25,547 nucleotides of DNA, taken from contig DASSKO010000154.1 in the NCBI GenBank assembly GCA_035690425.1, positions 1 to 25,547 of the forward strand. The letters run 5' to 3'. The notes under the pieces were generated by a model. The model was not told where the DNA came from and searched no databases. It saw nothing but the letters and a program-made list of their open reading frames with translations. A program made the position numbers and the translations under genes. This DNA is from DASSKO01 sp035690425. Its GTDB lineage: Bacteria; Actinomycetota; Actinomycetes; Propionibacteriales; Nocardioidaceae. Of this stretch, positions 8,001 to 15,468 are shown one piece after another. Every line of letters starts with the position of its first letter. The stretch's first letter is position 1.

Positions 8001-8044
8001 TTCTCGTGCCTCCCGAGGCTTGCAAGGCTCGGCCGCCCCGAGAA
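8001..8044. repeat. Nested inverted repeat, possible bidirectional terminator
   Basis: A 20-bp near-perfect palindrome at 8013-8032 (CCGAGgCTTG / CAAGgCTCGG) shares its exact centre, 8022.5, with an outer pair TTCTCG at 8001-8006 and CGAGAA at 8039-8044. The RNA of either strand could form a long stem. It lies downstream of both the plus-strand peptidase-like gene and the minus-strand tRNA, so a bidirectional terminator without a U-tract is plausible. A protein-binding site is the alternative. Confidence 0.4.
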
Positions 8045-8100
8045 AGCCATGGTGACATGGCGTTCAGGGCAGGGCGGCCGGCCGGCCGGTTGAGCGTCCC

Positions 8101-8129
8101 CCGAACGACCCGCGCAGGCTGCTGTTCGG
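8101..8129 (-). terminator. Possible tRNA terminator hairpin
   Basis: CCGAAC at 8101-8106 pairs with GTTCGG at 8124-8129, and the 17-base interior can add a short GCA/TGC stem. It begins 7 bases past the encoded CCA end of tRNA-Phe on the minus strand. No U-tract follows, so the call rests on position and pairing only. Confidence 0.35.
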
Positions 8130-8136
8130 CGGGTGA

Positions 8137-8213
8137 TGGTGGTCGGGGCCGGGGTCGAACCGGCGACCTTCCGCTTTTCAGGCGGACGCTCGTACCAACT
8201 GAGCTACCCGACC
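8137..8213 (-). tRNA. tRNA-Phe (anticodon GAA)
   Basis: The minus strand folds into a complete cloverleaf. The acceptor stem is GGTCGGG with CCCGACC, the D-arm GCTC...GAGC, the anticodon stem TCCGC/GCGGA with loop CTGAAAA (anticodon GAA, Phe), and the T-arm GCCGG-TTCGACC-CCGGC, followed by discriminator A and an encoded CCA. With CCA it is 77 nt. There are no mismatches in the stems I checked, so it should be functional. Confidence 0.97.
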
Positions 8214-8276
8214 GGGCAACGCGACGGCAACCCTACCGTAGCGCCCCGGCCGGCTCAGAATCGACCGAGCACGGCG

Positions 8277-9467
8277 TCACCCGGTGGTGACCGGTGCCCC
8301 GGACTCGATCAGCCCGCGGATCTCGTCGGCCACGTCCCACACGTTGACGTTCATCCCCGCGACCGTCCGGCCGTCGTGCATCCAGAACGCCACGAACTCA
8401 CGCGTCGCCGGGTCGCCGCGGTAGACGATCTGGTGCTCGACACCGGGATCGACATACCCGGTGAACTCCATCCCGAGGTCGTACTGGTCGGTGAAGAAGT
8501 ACGGCAGGGAGTCGTGCCGCACATCCTGGCCGAGCATCGACCGCGCGGCCACCTCACCGGTGCGGATCGCGTTGTCCCAGTGCTCCACCCGCAACTGCCG
8601 CCCGAGCACGGGGTGGAAGGCGTTCGCGACGTCCCCGGCCGCCCACACGGCAGGGTCCGACGTCCGCATCGACGCGTCGACAAGCACACCGTTGCCCGTG
8701 CTGAGTCCGGCCCGTGCCGCCAGCTCGGTGTTGGGGATCGCGCCCACGCCCACCACCACGACGTCCGCAGGAAGCACGTCTCCTGCGCCGGTGCGCACAC
8801 CGGTGACATGGCGGTCTCCGGTCAGCTCGGCCACGCCCGTGCCCAGCCGCAGGTCGACACCGTGCTCGCGATGCAGCCCGGCGAACACCGCACCGAGCTC
8901 GTCGCCGAGCGCTGCCCGCAGCGGCACCGGCTGCGGCTCGACGACCGCCACGTCGTTGTCCCAGCCGCGCGCCGCGGCAGCCACTTCCAAGCCGATCCAG
9001 CCGGCGCCGATCACCACGACGCGTCGTCCACCGGCACGCAGGGCTGCGCGCAAGCCGTCGGAGTCATCCAACGTGCGCAAGTAGTGCACCCCTGCCAACG
9101 ACGCTCCGGGCAGCGAAAGGACACGCGCTCGCGACCCCGTCGCGAGCAGCAACCGGTCGTATCCGACCCGCTCACCCGATTCGAGTACGACGGTGTGCGT
9201 GGCGGTGTCCAGACGGGCCGCCGGTGACCCGAGGTGCATCTGCACCCGCTGGTCGGCGTACCAGTCCGGCCCGTGCACGAAGATCGACTCCTGCGCAACC
9301 GAGCCCGCGAGGTAGTCCTTGGACAGCGGCGGCCGCTCGTAGGGGCGCCACCGTTCCGCCCCGACCAGGTGCACCGGGCCGGCGAAGCCCTCGGCTCGCA
9401 GCGTCTCGACGGCCTTGGCACCCGCCAGCCCGCCCCCGACGACCACAAACTTGCGTTCAGCTGACAT
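8277..9467 (-). CDS. FAD/NAD-dependent oxidoreductase (ferredoxin reductase family)
   Basis: Flavoprotein of 396 aa of the ferredoxin/putidaredoxin reductase type, which moves electrons from NAD(P)H to an iron-sulfur partner. The FAD site is VVVGGGLAGAKA (8-19). ERPPLSKDYL (45-54) is the family's hallmark after the first beta-alpha-beta unit. ATGSRAR (110-116) follows, the NAD site is VVVIGAGWIGLEVA (151-164), and WAAGDVANAFHP (about 270-285) is the second FAD motif. The C-terminal domain (FTDQYDLGMEFTGY...) is the usual interface domain. The ATG at 9467 lies inside the 3' end of folE (11-bp overlap), so it is the last gene of the doxX-like/folE/reductase operon. No ferredoxin gene is next to it, so the electron acceptor is unknown. 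Confidence 0.9.
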   Translation of the reverse strand: MSAERKFVVVGGGLAGAKAVETLRAEGFAGPVHLVGAERWRPYERPPLSKDYLAGSVAQESIFVHGPDWYADQRVQMHLGSPAARLDTATHTVVLESGERVGYDRLLLATGSRARVLSLPGASLAGVHYLRTLDDSDGLRAALRAGGRRVVVIGAGWIGLEVAAAARGWDNDVAVVEPQPVPLRAALGDELGAVFAGLHREHGVDLRLGTGVAELTGDRHVTGVRTGAGDVLPADVVVVGVGAIPNTELAARAGLSTGNGVLVDASMRTSDPAVWAAGDVANAFHPVLGRQLRVEHWDNAIRTGEVAARSMLGQDVRHDSLPYFFTDQYDLGMEFTGYVDPGVEHQIVYRGDPATREFVAFWMHDGRTVAGMNVNVWDVADEIRGLIESGAPVTTG

Positions 9468-10065
9468 GGCCGGCTCCTCTGGATGCGGTCAGGGACAGAA
9501 ACTCGGCGCGGGTGCGGTCATCGTCACGCAGCGCCCCGATCAGCGCCGAGGTCACCGTGCGCGACCCGACCGCACGCACGCCGCGCAAGGACATGCACAG
9601 GTGCTCGGCCTCGATCACCACACCGACCCCGCGTGGGGCCAGCCGGACCTGGAGCCAGTCGGCGACCTGCTTGGTCAGCCGCTCCTGCACCTGCAGGTCA
9701 CGGGCGAACAGCTCGACCACCCGCGCCAGCTTCGAGAGCCCGAGGATCCGCTCACCGGGCAGGTAGCCCACGTGCGCGACGCCGTGGAACGGCAGCAGGT
9801 GGTGCTCGCACAGCGAGTGCACGGGGATGTCGCGGGCGAGCACCAGCTCGTCGTACCCCTCGTCGTTGGGAAAGCAGGTCAGGTCGAACGCGCACGGCGT
9901 CAGCATCTCGACGTAGGCGTCGGCGACCCGCCGAGGCGTGTCGGCCAGGTGCTCACTCCGCGGATCCTTGCCGAGGGCCACCAGCAGGTCGGTCACCGCG
10001 GCCTGCGCACCCGCCAGGTCGGGCTCGGCCTGCTCGGCCACCACCCGCAGCGTCGCCGCGCTCAT
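9457..10065 (-). CDS. folE: GTP cyclohydrolase I
   Basis: Converts GTP to 7,8-dihydroneopterin triphosphate, the first step towards folate, biopterin and 7-deazaguanine compounds. At 202 aa it has normal family length. Signatures: DTPRRVADAYVEM (about 42-54), the zinc-binding VHSLCEHHLLPFHG (C86, H89), LGLSKLARVVE (108-118), RLTKQVADW (129-137), the second zinc cysteine in EAEHLCMSLRGV (C157) and SRTVTSA (168-174). All expected zinc ligands are present, so it should be active. It overlaps the upstream doxX-like gene by four bases (ATGA) and the downstream reductase by 11 bp. Because it sits in a small regulated operon and not with folP/folK, it may be a second, conditionally expressed folE copy; this cannot be decided from the window. 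Confidence 0.93.
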   Translation of the reverse strand: MSAATLRVVAEQAEPDLAGAQAAVTDLLVALGKDPRSEHLADTPRRVADAYVEMLTPCAFDLTCFPNDEGYDELVLARDIPVHSLCEHHLLPFHGVAHVGYLPGERILGLSKLARVVELFARDLQVQERLTKQVADWLQVRLAPRGVGVVIEAEHLCMSLRGVRAVGSRTVTSALIGALRDDDRTRAEFLSLTASRGAGHVS

Positions 10066-10481
10066 CGACGGGTACGGCGGTGCGAGGTGGCGAGCAGGGT
10101 CAGGGCCACCGCGGCCACGAGCAGGCCGAAGTCACGCAGGGCCACGTCGTAGTAGTCGCCGACGATCAGCAGGTTGATGATGATGCCGCTCAGCCACGCG
10201 GCCACCAGCAGGCCGCCGTAGCGCGGTGCCAGCCAGACCACGATGCCGGCGACGATCTCCACCACCCCGACGACGTACATCAACTGCTGGGCCGACCCCG
10301 GCAGCAGGTCCGGGAACACCGGCGCGAGGTAGACCGGCCAGTCGGCGAGCAGGTTGGCGAACTTGTCCAGCCCGAACGCGATCGGCGCGACCGTGAAGAC
10401 CGTGCGCAGCAACATGAACGCCCGGTCGGCAGCCGGGTCGGCGGTCGGCGTCACACGAGGTGACGATGTGGTGGTGGTCAT
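10062..10481 (-). CDS. DoxX-like integral membrane protein
   Basis: Small membrane protein of 139 aa with four predicted helices at about 22-41, 66-85, 89-108 and 116-132, the DoxX-family layout. Family-like features include RTVFTVAPIAFGLDKF near the first helix and VVGVVEIVAGIVVWLAPRYGG in the second and third. DoxX-type proteins are linked to redox or sulfur metabolism at the membrane, but the biochemical role is unsettled. GGGAG precedes the ATG. It is the first gene of the operon with folE and the reductase, and its start lies about 26 bases after the predicted transcription start from the operator-covered promoter. Confidence 0.85.
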   Translation of the reverse strand: MTTTTSSPRVTPTADPAADRAFMLLRTVFTVAPIAFGLDKFANLLADWPVYLAPVFPDLLPGSAQQLMYVVGVVEIVAGIVVWLAPRYGGLLVAAWLSGIIINLLIVGDYYDVALRDFGLLVAAVALTLLATSHRRTRR

Positions 10482-10492
10482 GGTGGGCTCCC

Positions 10493-10560
10493 TTCTAAAG
10501 TCCCTTGTTGTTGACTTTAGAAATCAGCGTCTCTTGTGTCAATAGCCGTTGGCTTTAGAA
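10493..10560. promoter_or_regulatory. Three-half-site operator of the ArsR/SufR-like regulator
   Basis: A perfect inverted repeat, TTCTAAAGTC at 10493-10502 and GACTTTAGAA at 10513-10522 with a 10-base spacer, lies over the operon's -10 and transcription start. A third half-site, CTTTAGAA at 10553-10560, overlaps the -10 of the divergent regulator gene. The arrangement suggests that one protein, most likely the adjacent regulator, controls both directions. Confidence 0.65.
10514..10542 (-). promoter_or_regulatory. Promoter of the doxX-like/folE/reductase operon
   Basis: On the minus strand a perfect -35 box TTGACA (plus 10537-10542) is followed after exactly 17 bases by TAAAGT (plus 10514-10519) as -10. 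The -10 lies inside the right half of the inverted repeat at 10493-10522, so a protein bound there would block RNA polymerase. The expected transcription start is near 10507, giving a short leader with a GGGAG ribosome-binding site. Confidence 0.7.
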
Positions 10561-10561
10561 T
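10534..10561 (+). promoter_or_regulatory. Promoter of the regulator gene, probably leaderless
   Basis: TAGAAT at 10556-10561 matches the -10 consensus closely. TTGTGT at 10534-10539 is a fair -35 at 16-base spacing and overlaps the -35 of the divergent operon promoter. The -10 is followed by seven bases and then ATG at 10569, so transcription would begin at or next to the A of that start codon, giving a leaderless mRNA, which is common in actinomycetes. Confidence 0.6.
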
Positions 10562-10568
10562 GAGCGGC

Positions 10569-11240
10569 ATGCGGACCTGGAGCGAACGGCTGGCCGCGGT
10601 CAGCGCCCTGGCCGAGCCGGTACGCCGCTCGCTGTTCGACCTCGTCGCCCGCAGCACGACACCGGTCACCCGGGACACGGCGGCCGAGGAGCTCGGGCTG
10701 GCCCGCAGCACGGCCGCGTTCCACCTCGAGCGGCTCGCCGAGGAGGGGCTGGTCGACGTCGAGTTCCAGCGCCTGACCGGGCGCACCGGCCCCGGCTCCG
10801 GCCGTCCGGCGAAGGTCTACCGCCAGGTCGACCACGAGGTCGGGGTCAGCGTGCCCGACCGCCGCTACGACCTGGCGGGAGAGCTGCTGGCGACCGCGGT
10901 CGAGGAGTCCGCGGCGACCGACGTACCCGTGCGCGAGGTGCTGATGCGGCTGGCCCGTGAGGAGGGCCGTGCGCTCGGTGCTGCCACCGGCTCGCTGAGC
11001 GGCGTACTCGCCGAGTGCGGGTTCGAGCCGCGAGTGGACAGCGACGGTGGCGTGCAGCTCACCAACTGCCCGTTCCATCGGCTCGCCCAGCGGCACCCCG
11101 GCACGGTGTGCGGTCTCAACGTGGAGCTGCTGCGGGGGGCTGCCGAAGCCGCCGACGAGCCCGCGGATCCCCGAGACGTCGTGCTCGATCCCGCCCCCGG
11201 GCGATGTTGCGTGCGCATCCTCGCCGCGGCGCGCCCCTGA
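10569..11240 (+). CDS. Winged-helix regulator with C-terminal cysteine cluster (SufR-like)
   Basis: Transcriptional regulator of 223 aa. Residues about 10-85 form an ArsR/MarR-like winged helix-turn-helix: ALAEPVRRSLFDLV, recognition region LARSTAAFHLERLAEEGLV, wing with GPGSGRPAKVYR. The C-terminal half carries cysteines C150, C167, C181, C213 and C214 (AECGFEP, TNCPFHRL, GTVCGLN, GRCCV). The C167-x13-C181 spacing resembles that of SufR-type Fe-S-sensing repressors, so iron-sulfur or redox sensing is a reasonable inference. Start 10569 fits the leaderless promoter; ATG 10560 and GTG 10536 are in frame but lie within or upstream of the -10. It diverges from the doxX-like/folE/reductase operon and probably represses both. 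Confidence 0.85.
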   Translation: MRTWSERLAAVSALAEPVRRSLFDLVARSTTPVTRDTAAEELGLARSTAAFHLERLAEEGLVDVEFQRLTGRTGPGSGRPAKVYRQVDHEVGVSVPDRRYDLAGELLATAVEESAATDVPVREVLMRLAREEGRALGAATGSLSGVLAECGFEPRVDSDGGVQLTNCPFHRLAQRHPGTVCGLNVELLRGAAEAADEPADPRDVVLDPAPGRCCVRILAAARP

Positions 11241-11311
11241 CGATCGCGTCCGTCGCGGTAACGCTGCAGTGACGGGTTTCGTCGCAGCATGGCCGCTTGA
11301 TCGGAGTGAAC

Positions 11312-12163
11312 ATGGTCGAAACCGGGAGCCCGCTCCAGCGATCGTCGTCTGGCGTGGGCAGGAGCGTCGCCGGGCTGATGACGATCGCCGTGGTGGGCGC
11401 GAGCGTCCTGGCCTGGACGTGGTCGGGCGATCCCGCCAGTGACACGCTGCGCTACGAGTTGGCGAAGACGTCCATGCAAGTCATCGCCGTCGCCGCCTTC
11501 GGTGGTCTGGCATCGATCGCGACGTTCGCCTTCCAGGATCGACGCGCCCAAGCGGCCAAGGACCGGGAGCGACGCGCCGTGGAGACGCAGCGCGACGTCG
11601 ACAGGCTCCGAGACGAGAGGACCCGCCTGGACGACCTCCTCCGCTCGACGCTGCAAGCAACGCTGACGTCCTATCACCAGGTCAAGCGTGCGCGCCGGTT
11701 GCTGGTGGCGGACACGCGCAAAGCAGACGGCGCGCATGTGACGATCGATGTGTACGACAAGCACATGGCGTGCATCCTCGATCAGCAGCTGGAGTTCGAG
11801 CAGTTCAAGAAGCTCGCGTTCCTCATCGACGAACTCCCACGCCGGCCAAGCGGCGACCAGACGGCGACCCCTGCGGAACGTGCCACGCTCCGGCGCAGTT
11901 ACAAGCGCATCGAGAAGTATCTCAACAAGGTGATCAAGGAATACAAGGAGAAGCGCCACCTCGTCGCTGGAGGCAGCGGGGTCCCGCTCGAAGAACTGAC
12001 CACGCTGTCAGCATTCTTGGGCAGCGCCTTCAAGCCGGCCGTCGCGGACCGCATGGACGACATCATCAAGGTGTTGCAGACCGCGCTCCTGCAGCCGCTC
12101 GACCTCTCCCAGCTGACCGAGACCGACACAGCAGCTGCGCCGCGGCCGAGAACACCGACGTAG
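11312..12163 (+). CDS. Two-helix membrane protein with coiled coil, next to the CIS locus
   Basis: Unrecognised membrane protein of 283 aa. Two hydrophobic segments, about 18-37 (VAGLMTIAVVGASVLAW) and 56-74 (QVIAVAAFGGLASIATFAF), are separated by a short loop, placing both ends on the same side. A long charged helix follows (about 76-112, RRAQAAKDRERRAVETQ and onward), consistent with a coiled coil, then a mostly helical soluble domain to the C-terminus. The positive residues after the second helix suggest the bulk is cytosolic. ATG 11312, with GGAG five bases upstream, is preferred over TTG 11297. It ends 33 bases before the first CIS gene and is probably co-transcribed. It could anchor or trigger the injection machine at the membrane, by analogy with membrane proteins in Streptomyces CIS loci; no homology is claimed. 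Confidence 0.75.
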   Translation: MVETGSPLQRSSSGVGRSVAGLMTIAVVGASVLAWTWSGDPASDTLRYELAKTSMQVIAVAAFGGLASIATFAFQDRRAQAAKDRERRAVETQRDVDRLRDERTRLDDLLRSTLQATLTSYHQVKRARRLLVADTRKADGAHVTIDVYDKHMACILDQQLEFEQFKKLAFLIDELPRRPSGDQTATPAERATLRRSYKRIEKYLNKVIKEYKEKRHLVAGGSGVPLEELTTLSAFLGSAFKPAVADRMDDIIKVLQTALLQPLDLSQLTETDTAAAPRPRTPT

Positions 12164-12196
12164 CGTTGACGGCTGGGTGACGCTCGAAGACCCAGC

Positions 12197-13489
12197 ATGG
12201 GCACCATGAGCAACGCGCTCGCGGTTGCCACGGTGACGGCTACCCTGGCTCGGGTCCTGGACGAGGCGTTGGCCGCGCAGGGTGACGGTGGGGTGTCGAA
12301 CGTGCACACCACGACGTTGCGGCCGGACATGCTCGCGGCCGCAGACGGTGCGGCCCGCGGCGTCAACGTCTTCCTCTACGAGGTGACACCCAACGGCGCC
12401 TGGCGGGACGCGGACCTGCCCACCCGGCGTGGTGACGGGACGTTGGTGACGCGGCCGCAGCAGGCGTTGGACCTGCACTACCTGCTCACCTTCTCCGGAG
12501 AGGAGAACGAGCTCGAGCCGCAGCGGCTCCTCGGCCTGACCGTCACCACGCTCGCGGCGCAGCCCGTGCTGTCGCGCGAGCTGGTGCGCCACGCCATCAC
12601 CCACGGCGAAGCCCCCGAGTATCTCTCCTTCTCCGACCTCGCCGACCAGATCGACGTCGTCCGGCTCACGATGTCGTCGCTGAACCTCGAGGAGATGTCG
12701 AAGCTGTGGTCGACGTTCTTCCAGGCGTCGTACCGGCTCTCCGTGCCCTACCAGGCCACGGTCGTCCTGCTGGAGAACGGCGACACGCCACAGACGGCGC
12801 TTCCGGTGCGGTCCCGGAACCTCGACGCCGCCGACTTCCGGGCGCCGTCGATCAGCAAAGTGGTGGCGGACTCCGCACCAGCTGACCCGGTGACGTCCGC
12901 GACGGTGATCCGGGTCGAGGGCCAGCGGCTGCGGGGAACGGTCAGCCGGGTCAGGATCACCGGACCCGGCGGCGTCATCGAGGCAGACCCGCCGCCCGCC
13001 GATGTGACCGACACGCGGATCACGCTGCCACTGCCGGTTGGGGTCTTGGCCGGTGTCAACGGCCTACAGATCCTCCAGCCGTTCCTCGTCGGCGACCCGC
13101 CCGAGGAGCGCGCGGCGGCCGAGTCGAACGCCGCACTGCTGCTGGTGAGCCCGAGCGTGGCGGGGACCGTCACCACCGCGCTGGACCCGGTCACCGGGGT
13201 GGTCCGCGTCGGCGTCCCGGTCGAGCCGCCGGTGGGTGCCCGGCAGCGGGTCGCGCTCTTCCTCAACGAGATCGGCGCACCACCCGACCGGCCCGCCCGC
13301 GCGTACTCCTTCGTCGCGCCGGCACGCACCGACCCCGCGACGCCCGACCCGGCCACAACCGTCGCCGTCACCACCCGCGAGGTGGCGGACGGTGACTACC
13401 TGGTGCGGATCCAGGTCGACGGCGTGGCCAGCCCGCTGGAAGTCGGGGCTGACGGCCGTTTCGACGCCCCGGCCGTGACGTTCCCGTGA
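12197..13489 (+). CDS. CIS tail terminator, DUF4255/Pvc16-like
   Basis: Predicted cap/tail-terminator protein of a contractile injection system, 430 aa. Residues about 5-195 are a DUF4255/Pvc16 N-terminal domain: ALAVATVTATLARVLDEAL, GVNVFLYEVTPNGAWRD, ALDLHYLLTFSGEENELEPQRLLG and SSLNLEEMSKLWSTFFQASYRLSVPYQATVVLLE are characteristic stretches. Such proteins close the membrane-distal end of the tube and sheath. Residues about 210-310 look like an IPT/Ig-like beta sandwich (SATVIRVEGQRLRGTVSRVRI), and about 315-430 another beta domain ending in DYLVRIQVDG; both are accessory to the short Pvc16 form. ATG 12197 is used; the in-frame ATG at 12206 is possible, and neither has a strong ribosome-binding site. 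Its stop overlaps the ATPase start by four bases. Confidence 0.9.
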   Translation: MGTMSNALAVATVTATLARVLDEALAAQGDGGVSNVHTTTLRPDMLAAADGAARGVNVFLYEVTPNGAWRDADLPTRRGDGTLVTRPQQALDLHYLLTFSGEENELEPQRLLGLTVTTLAAQPVLSRELVRHAITHGEAPEYLSFSDLADQIDVVRLTMSSLNLEEMSKLWSTFFQASYRLSVPYQATVVLLENGDTPQTALPVRSRNLDAADFRAPSISKVVADSAPADPVTSATVIRVEGQRLRGTVSRVRITGPGGVIEADPPPADVTDTRITLPLPVGVLAGVNGLQILQPFLVGDPPEERAAAESNAALLLVSPSVAGTVTTALDPVTGVVRVGVPVEPPVGARQRVALFLNEIGAPPDRPARAYSFVAPARTDPATPDPATTVAVTTREVADGDYLVRIQVDGVASPLEVGADGRFDAPAVTFP

Positions 13490-15468
13490 GCATGCACGCC
13501 GTCACCGGTGAAGCCGTCGACTGGTCGTCGGCCAACCAGGCATACGTCACGGCCGCCCTGAGGGTGCTGCGGCTGCGGGTGCTGCAGCATGCGGAGAGCG
13601 GGTACGACGAGGAAAAGGTCGCGCGGGCCGAACGGGCACGTGCCGCCGCCGCGAACGCACTGCCCGGCCCAGCCGGCATCGACACGGTGGTGCAGGCGTT
13701 CGGGTTGTCGACCTTCGAGCGGGACCTCCTGCTGCTGTGCGCCGGGGTGGAGATGGACACCGCGGTGGCCGATGCGTGCGCAGCCGCGCACGGTGACCCG
13801 ACGCGTCGCTATGTGACCTTCGGCCTCGGCCTCGCCGCGCTGAGCGCCCCGCACTGGAGTGCGATCACGCCCGCGGCACCGTTGCGCCGCTGGCACCTCG
13901 TGGAGGTCGTGCACACTGACACGCCGACGACGAGCCCACTCCGCGTGGACGAACGTGTCTTGCATACGCTCGCCGGGATCTCCTACCTGGACCAGCGGGT
14001 CGAGCCACTCGCGGTGCTGCTCCACCCGCCGGCCGCGCTGCCCGCGAGCGCCCACGACGCGGTGCGGCGGGTGGTCGCATGCTGGGAGCAGCCGTCGCGC
14101 CGGTCGACGATCCAGCTGCACGGCCGGCCAACCGCCGACCTGCTCGACGTCGCCGCGAGTGCCGCGCACGCACTGGGGCTGGGCGCGCTCCGGGTGCGCA
14201 CGTCCGACCTGGCCGGGCCGGCCCACGAGCGGCAGTTCCTCGCGCGCATCCTGGAGCGCGACGCGGCCCTCAGCGGGCTGGCGATCGTGCTCGAGGTCGA
14301 CGACGTGCTCCCGGAGGGTGTGCGCCTGGCGCTGGATCTCGCCGTCCGGCTGGACTGCCCCGGTGTGCTCACCGCCCGCGAGCCACTTGCCGTGGCGGAT
14401 CCCCGTCCGGCGCCCATCCAGGTCCGGGCGCCCACGGCTAGCGAGTCCCGCAGCCTGTGGGAGTCCTCGCTCGGCCCCGGCAGCCGACGCCTGGGCGGCC
14501 GGCTGGACCGGGTGATCGGGCAGTTCGAGCTGGATGTGGACTCCATCCGAACGGTGGCGGCCCAGGTCCGTCCGGTCCTCGACCAGGAGCGTGCCGACAC
14601 CGAGGCGATCGGACGACAGCTGTGGGACGACTGCCGCACTCGGGTCCGTCCTGCCCTGGACGGCCTCACCCAACGGATCGAGCCGCGAGCGGGGTGGCCG
14701 GACATCGTCCTGCCCGAGCCGCAGCTGCGCACGCTGCACCAGATCGGGCTGCACGTCAGGCATCGGCTCGTCGTACACGAGGAGTGGGGGTTCGCAGCCC
14801 GCAGTGCCCGGGGCCTCGGCACGGCGGCACTGTTCAGCGGCCCGAGCGGCACCGGCAAGACCCTGGCCGCCGAGGTGCTGGCCACCGACCTCGGGCTCGA
14901 CCTGTACCGGGTCGACCTGAGCCAGGTGGTCAGCAAGTACATCGGCGAGACGGAGAAGAACCTCCGGGTCGTCTTCGACGCGGCCGAAGGCGGCGGAGCG
15001 GTGCTCCTGTTCGATGAGGCCGATGCGCTGTTCGGCCGGCGCAGCGAGGTCAAGGACAGCCACGACCGGTACGCCAACATCGAGGTCAGCTACCTGCTGC
15101 AGCGGATGGAGGCCTATCGAGGTCTGGCGATCCTGACCACCAACCTGAAGAACGCCCTGGACCCCGCATTCATGCGGCGGCTGCGTTTCGTCGTGCAGTT
15201 CCCGTTCCCCGAGGCGGCGCAGCGCGCGGAGATCTGGCGTCACTCCTTCCCCGGTGCGACACCCACGAGCGGGCTGGACCCGCGGCGGCTCGCCTCGTTG
15301 ACCGTGTCCGGCGGCACGATCGCCAACATCGCGCTGCTGGCGGCCTTCCTCGCTGCCGACGCGGGCGAGCCCGTGGGCATGGCGCACGTGCTCTCGGCCG
15401 CGCGCGCGGAGTATGCCAAGCTCGAGCGCCCACTGACCGATGCAGAGGTGCGGGGCTGGGTCGGATGA
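13486..15468 (+). CDS. CIS-associated AAA+ ATPase (Pvc15/Afp15-like)
   Basis: A 660-aa AAA+ ATPase of the type found in nearly all contractile injection system loci, thought to remodel or recycle particle components. The C-terminal AAA module has Walker A SGPSGTGKT (451-459), pore-loop region SKYIGETEKNL (483-493), Walker B VLLFDEAD (506-513), sensor 1 LTTN (550-553) and arginine-finger candidates in FMRRLRF (562-568). The N-terminal part (about 10-130) is helical, and about 200-330 resembles a degenerate AAA module without Walker motifs (GLAIVLEVDDVLPEGVRLAL). GTG 13486 overlaps the previous stop; ATG 13492 is an alternative. It is tightly coupled on both sides by four-base overlaps. Confidence 0.93.
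   Translation: MSMHAVTGEAVDWSSANQAYVTAALRVLRLRVLQHAESGYDEEKVARAERARAAAANALPGPAGIDTVVQAFGLSTFERDLLLLCAGVEMDTAVADACAAAHGDPTRRYVTFGLGLAALSAPHWSAITPAAPLRRWHLVEVVHTDTPTTSPLRVDERVLHTLAGISYLDQRVEPLAVLLHPPAALPASAHDAVRRVVACWEQPSRRSTIQLHGRPTADLLDVAASAAHALGLGALRVRTSDLAGPAHERQFLARILERDAALSGLAIVLEVDDVLPEGVRLALDLAVRLDCPGVLTAREPLAVADPRPAPIQVRAPTASESRSLWESSLGPGSRRLGGRLDRVIGQFELDVDSIRTVAAQVRPVLDQERADTEAIGRQLWDDCRTRVRPALDGLTQRIEPRAGWPDIVLPEPQLRTLHQIGLHVRHRLVVHEEWGFAARSARGLGTAALFSGPSGTGKTLAAEVLATDLGLDLYRVDLSQVVSKYIGETEKNLRVVFDAAEGGGAVLLFDEADALFGRRSEVKDSHDRYANIEVSYLLQRMEAYRGLAILTTNLKNALDPAFMRRLRFVVQFPFPEAAQRAEIWRHSFPGATPTSGLDPRRLASLTVSGGTIANIALLAAFLAADAGEPVGMAHVLSAARAEYAKLERPLTDAEVRGWVG

Larger units (their letters stand above)
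7836..8136. other. Gene-poor stretch holding two hairpin-forming sequences
   Basis: I see no credible coding region in these 301 bases between the cysteine-peptidase-like gene and tRNA-Phe. Short open frames here lack ribosome-binding sites and protein-like composition. The stretch contains the nested palindrome at 8001-8044 and the hairpin at 8101-8129, listed separately, and a GGCCGGCCGGCCGG run near 8076-8089. Confidence 0.5.

Noticed and set aside
8137..8213. tRNA-Phe as an integration site bounding a mobile island with the CIS locus
   Set aside because: No integrase gene and no second copy of the tRNA 3' end were noticed in the window, and ordinary metabolic genes lie between the tRNA and the CIS genes.
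13396..15387. A 663-codon open frame on the minus strand opposite the AAA+ ATPase
   Set aside because: Its composition (Arg/Gly/Gln/His-rich, no motifs) is that of an antisense shadow in high-GC DNA; the plus-strand ATPase with complete Walker motifs explains the stretch.
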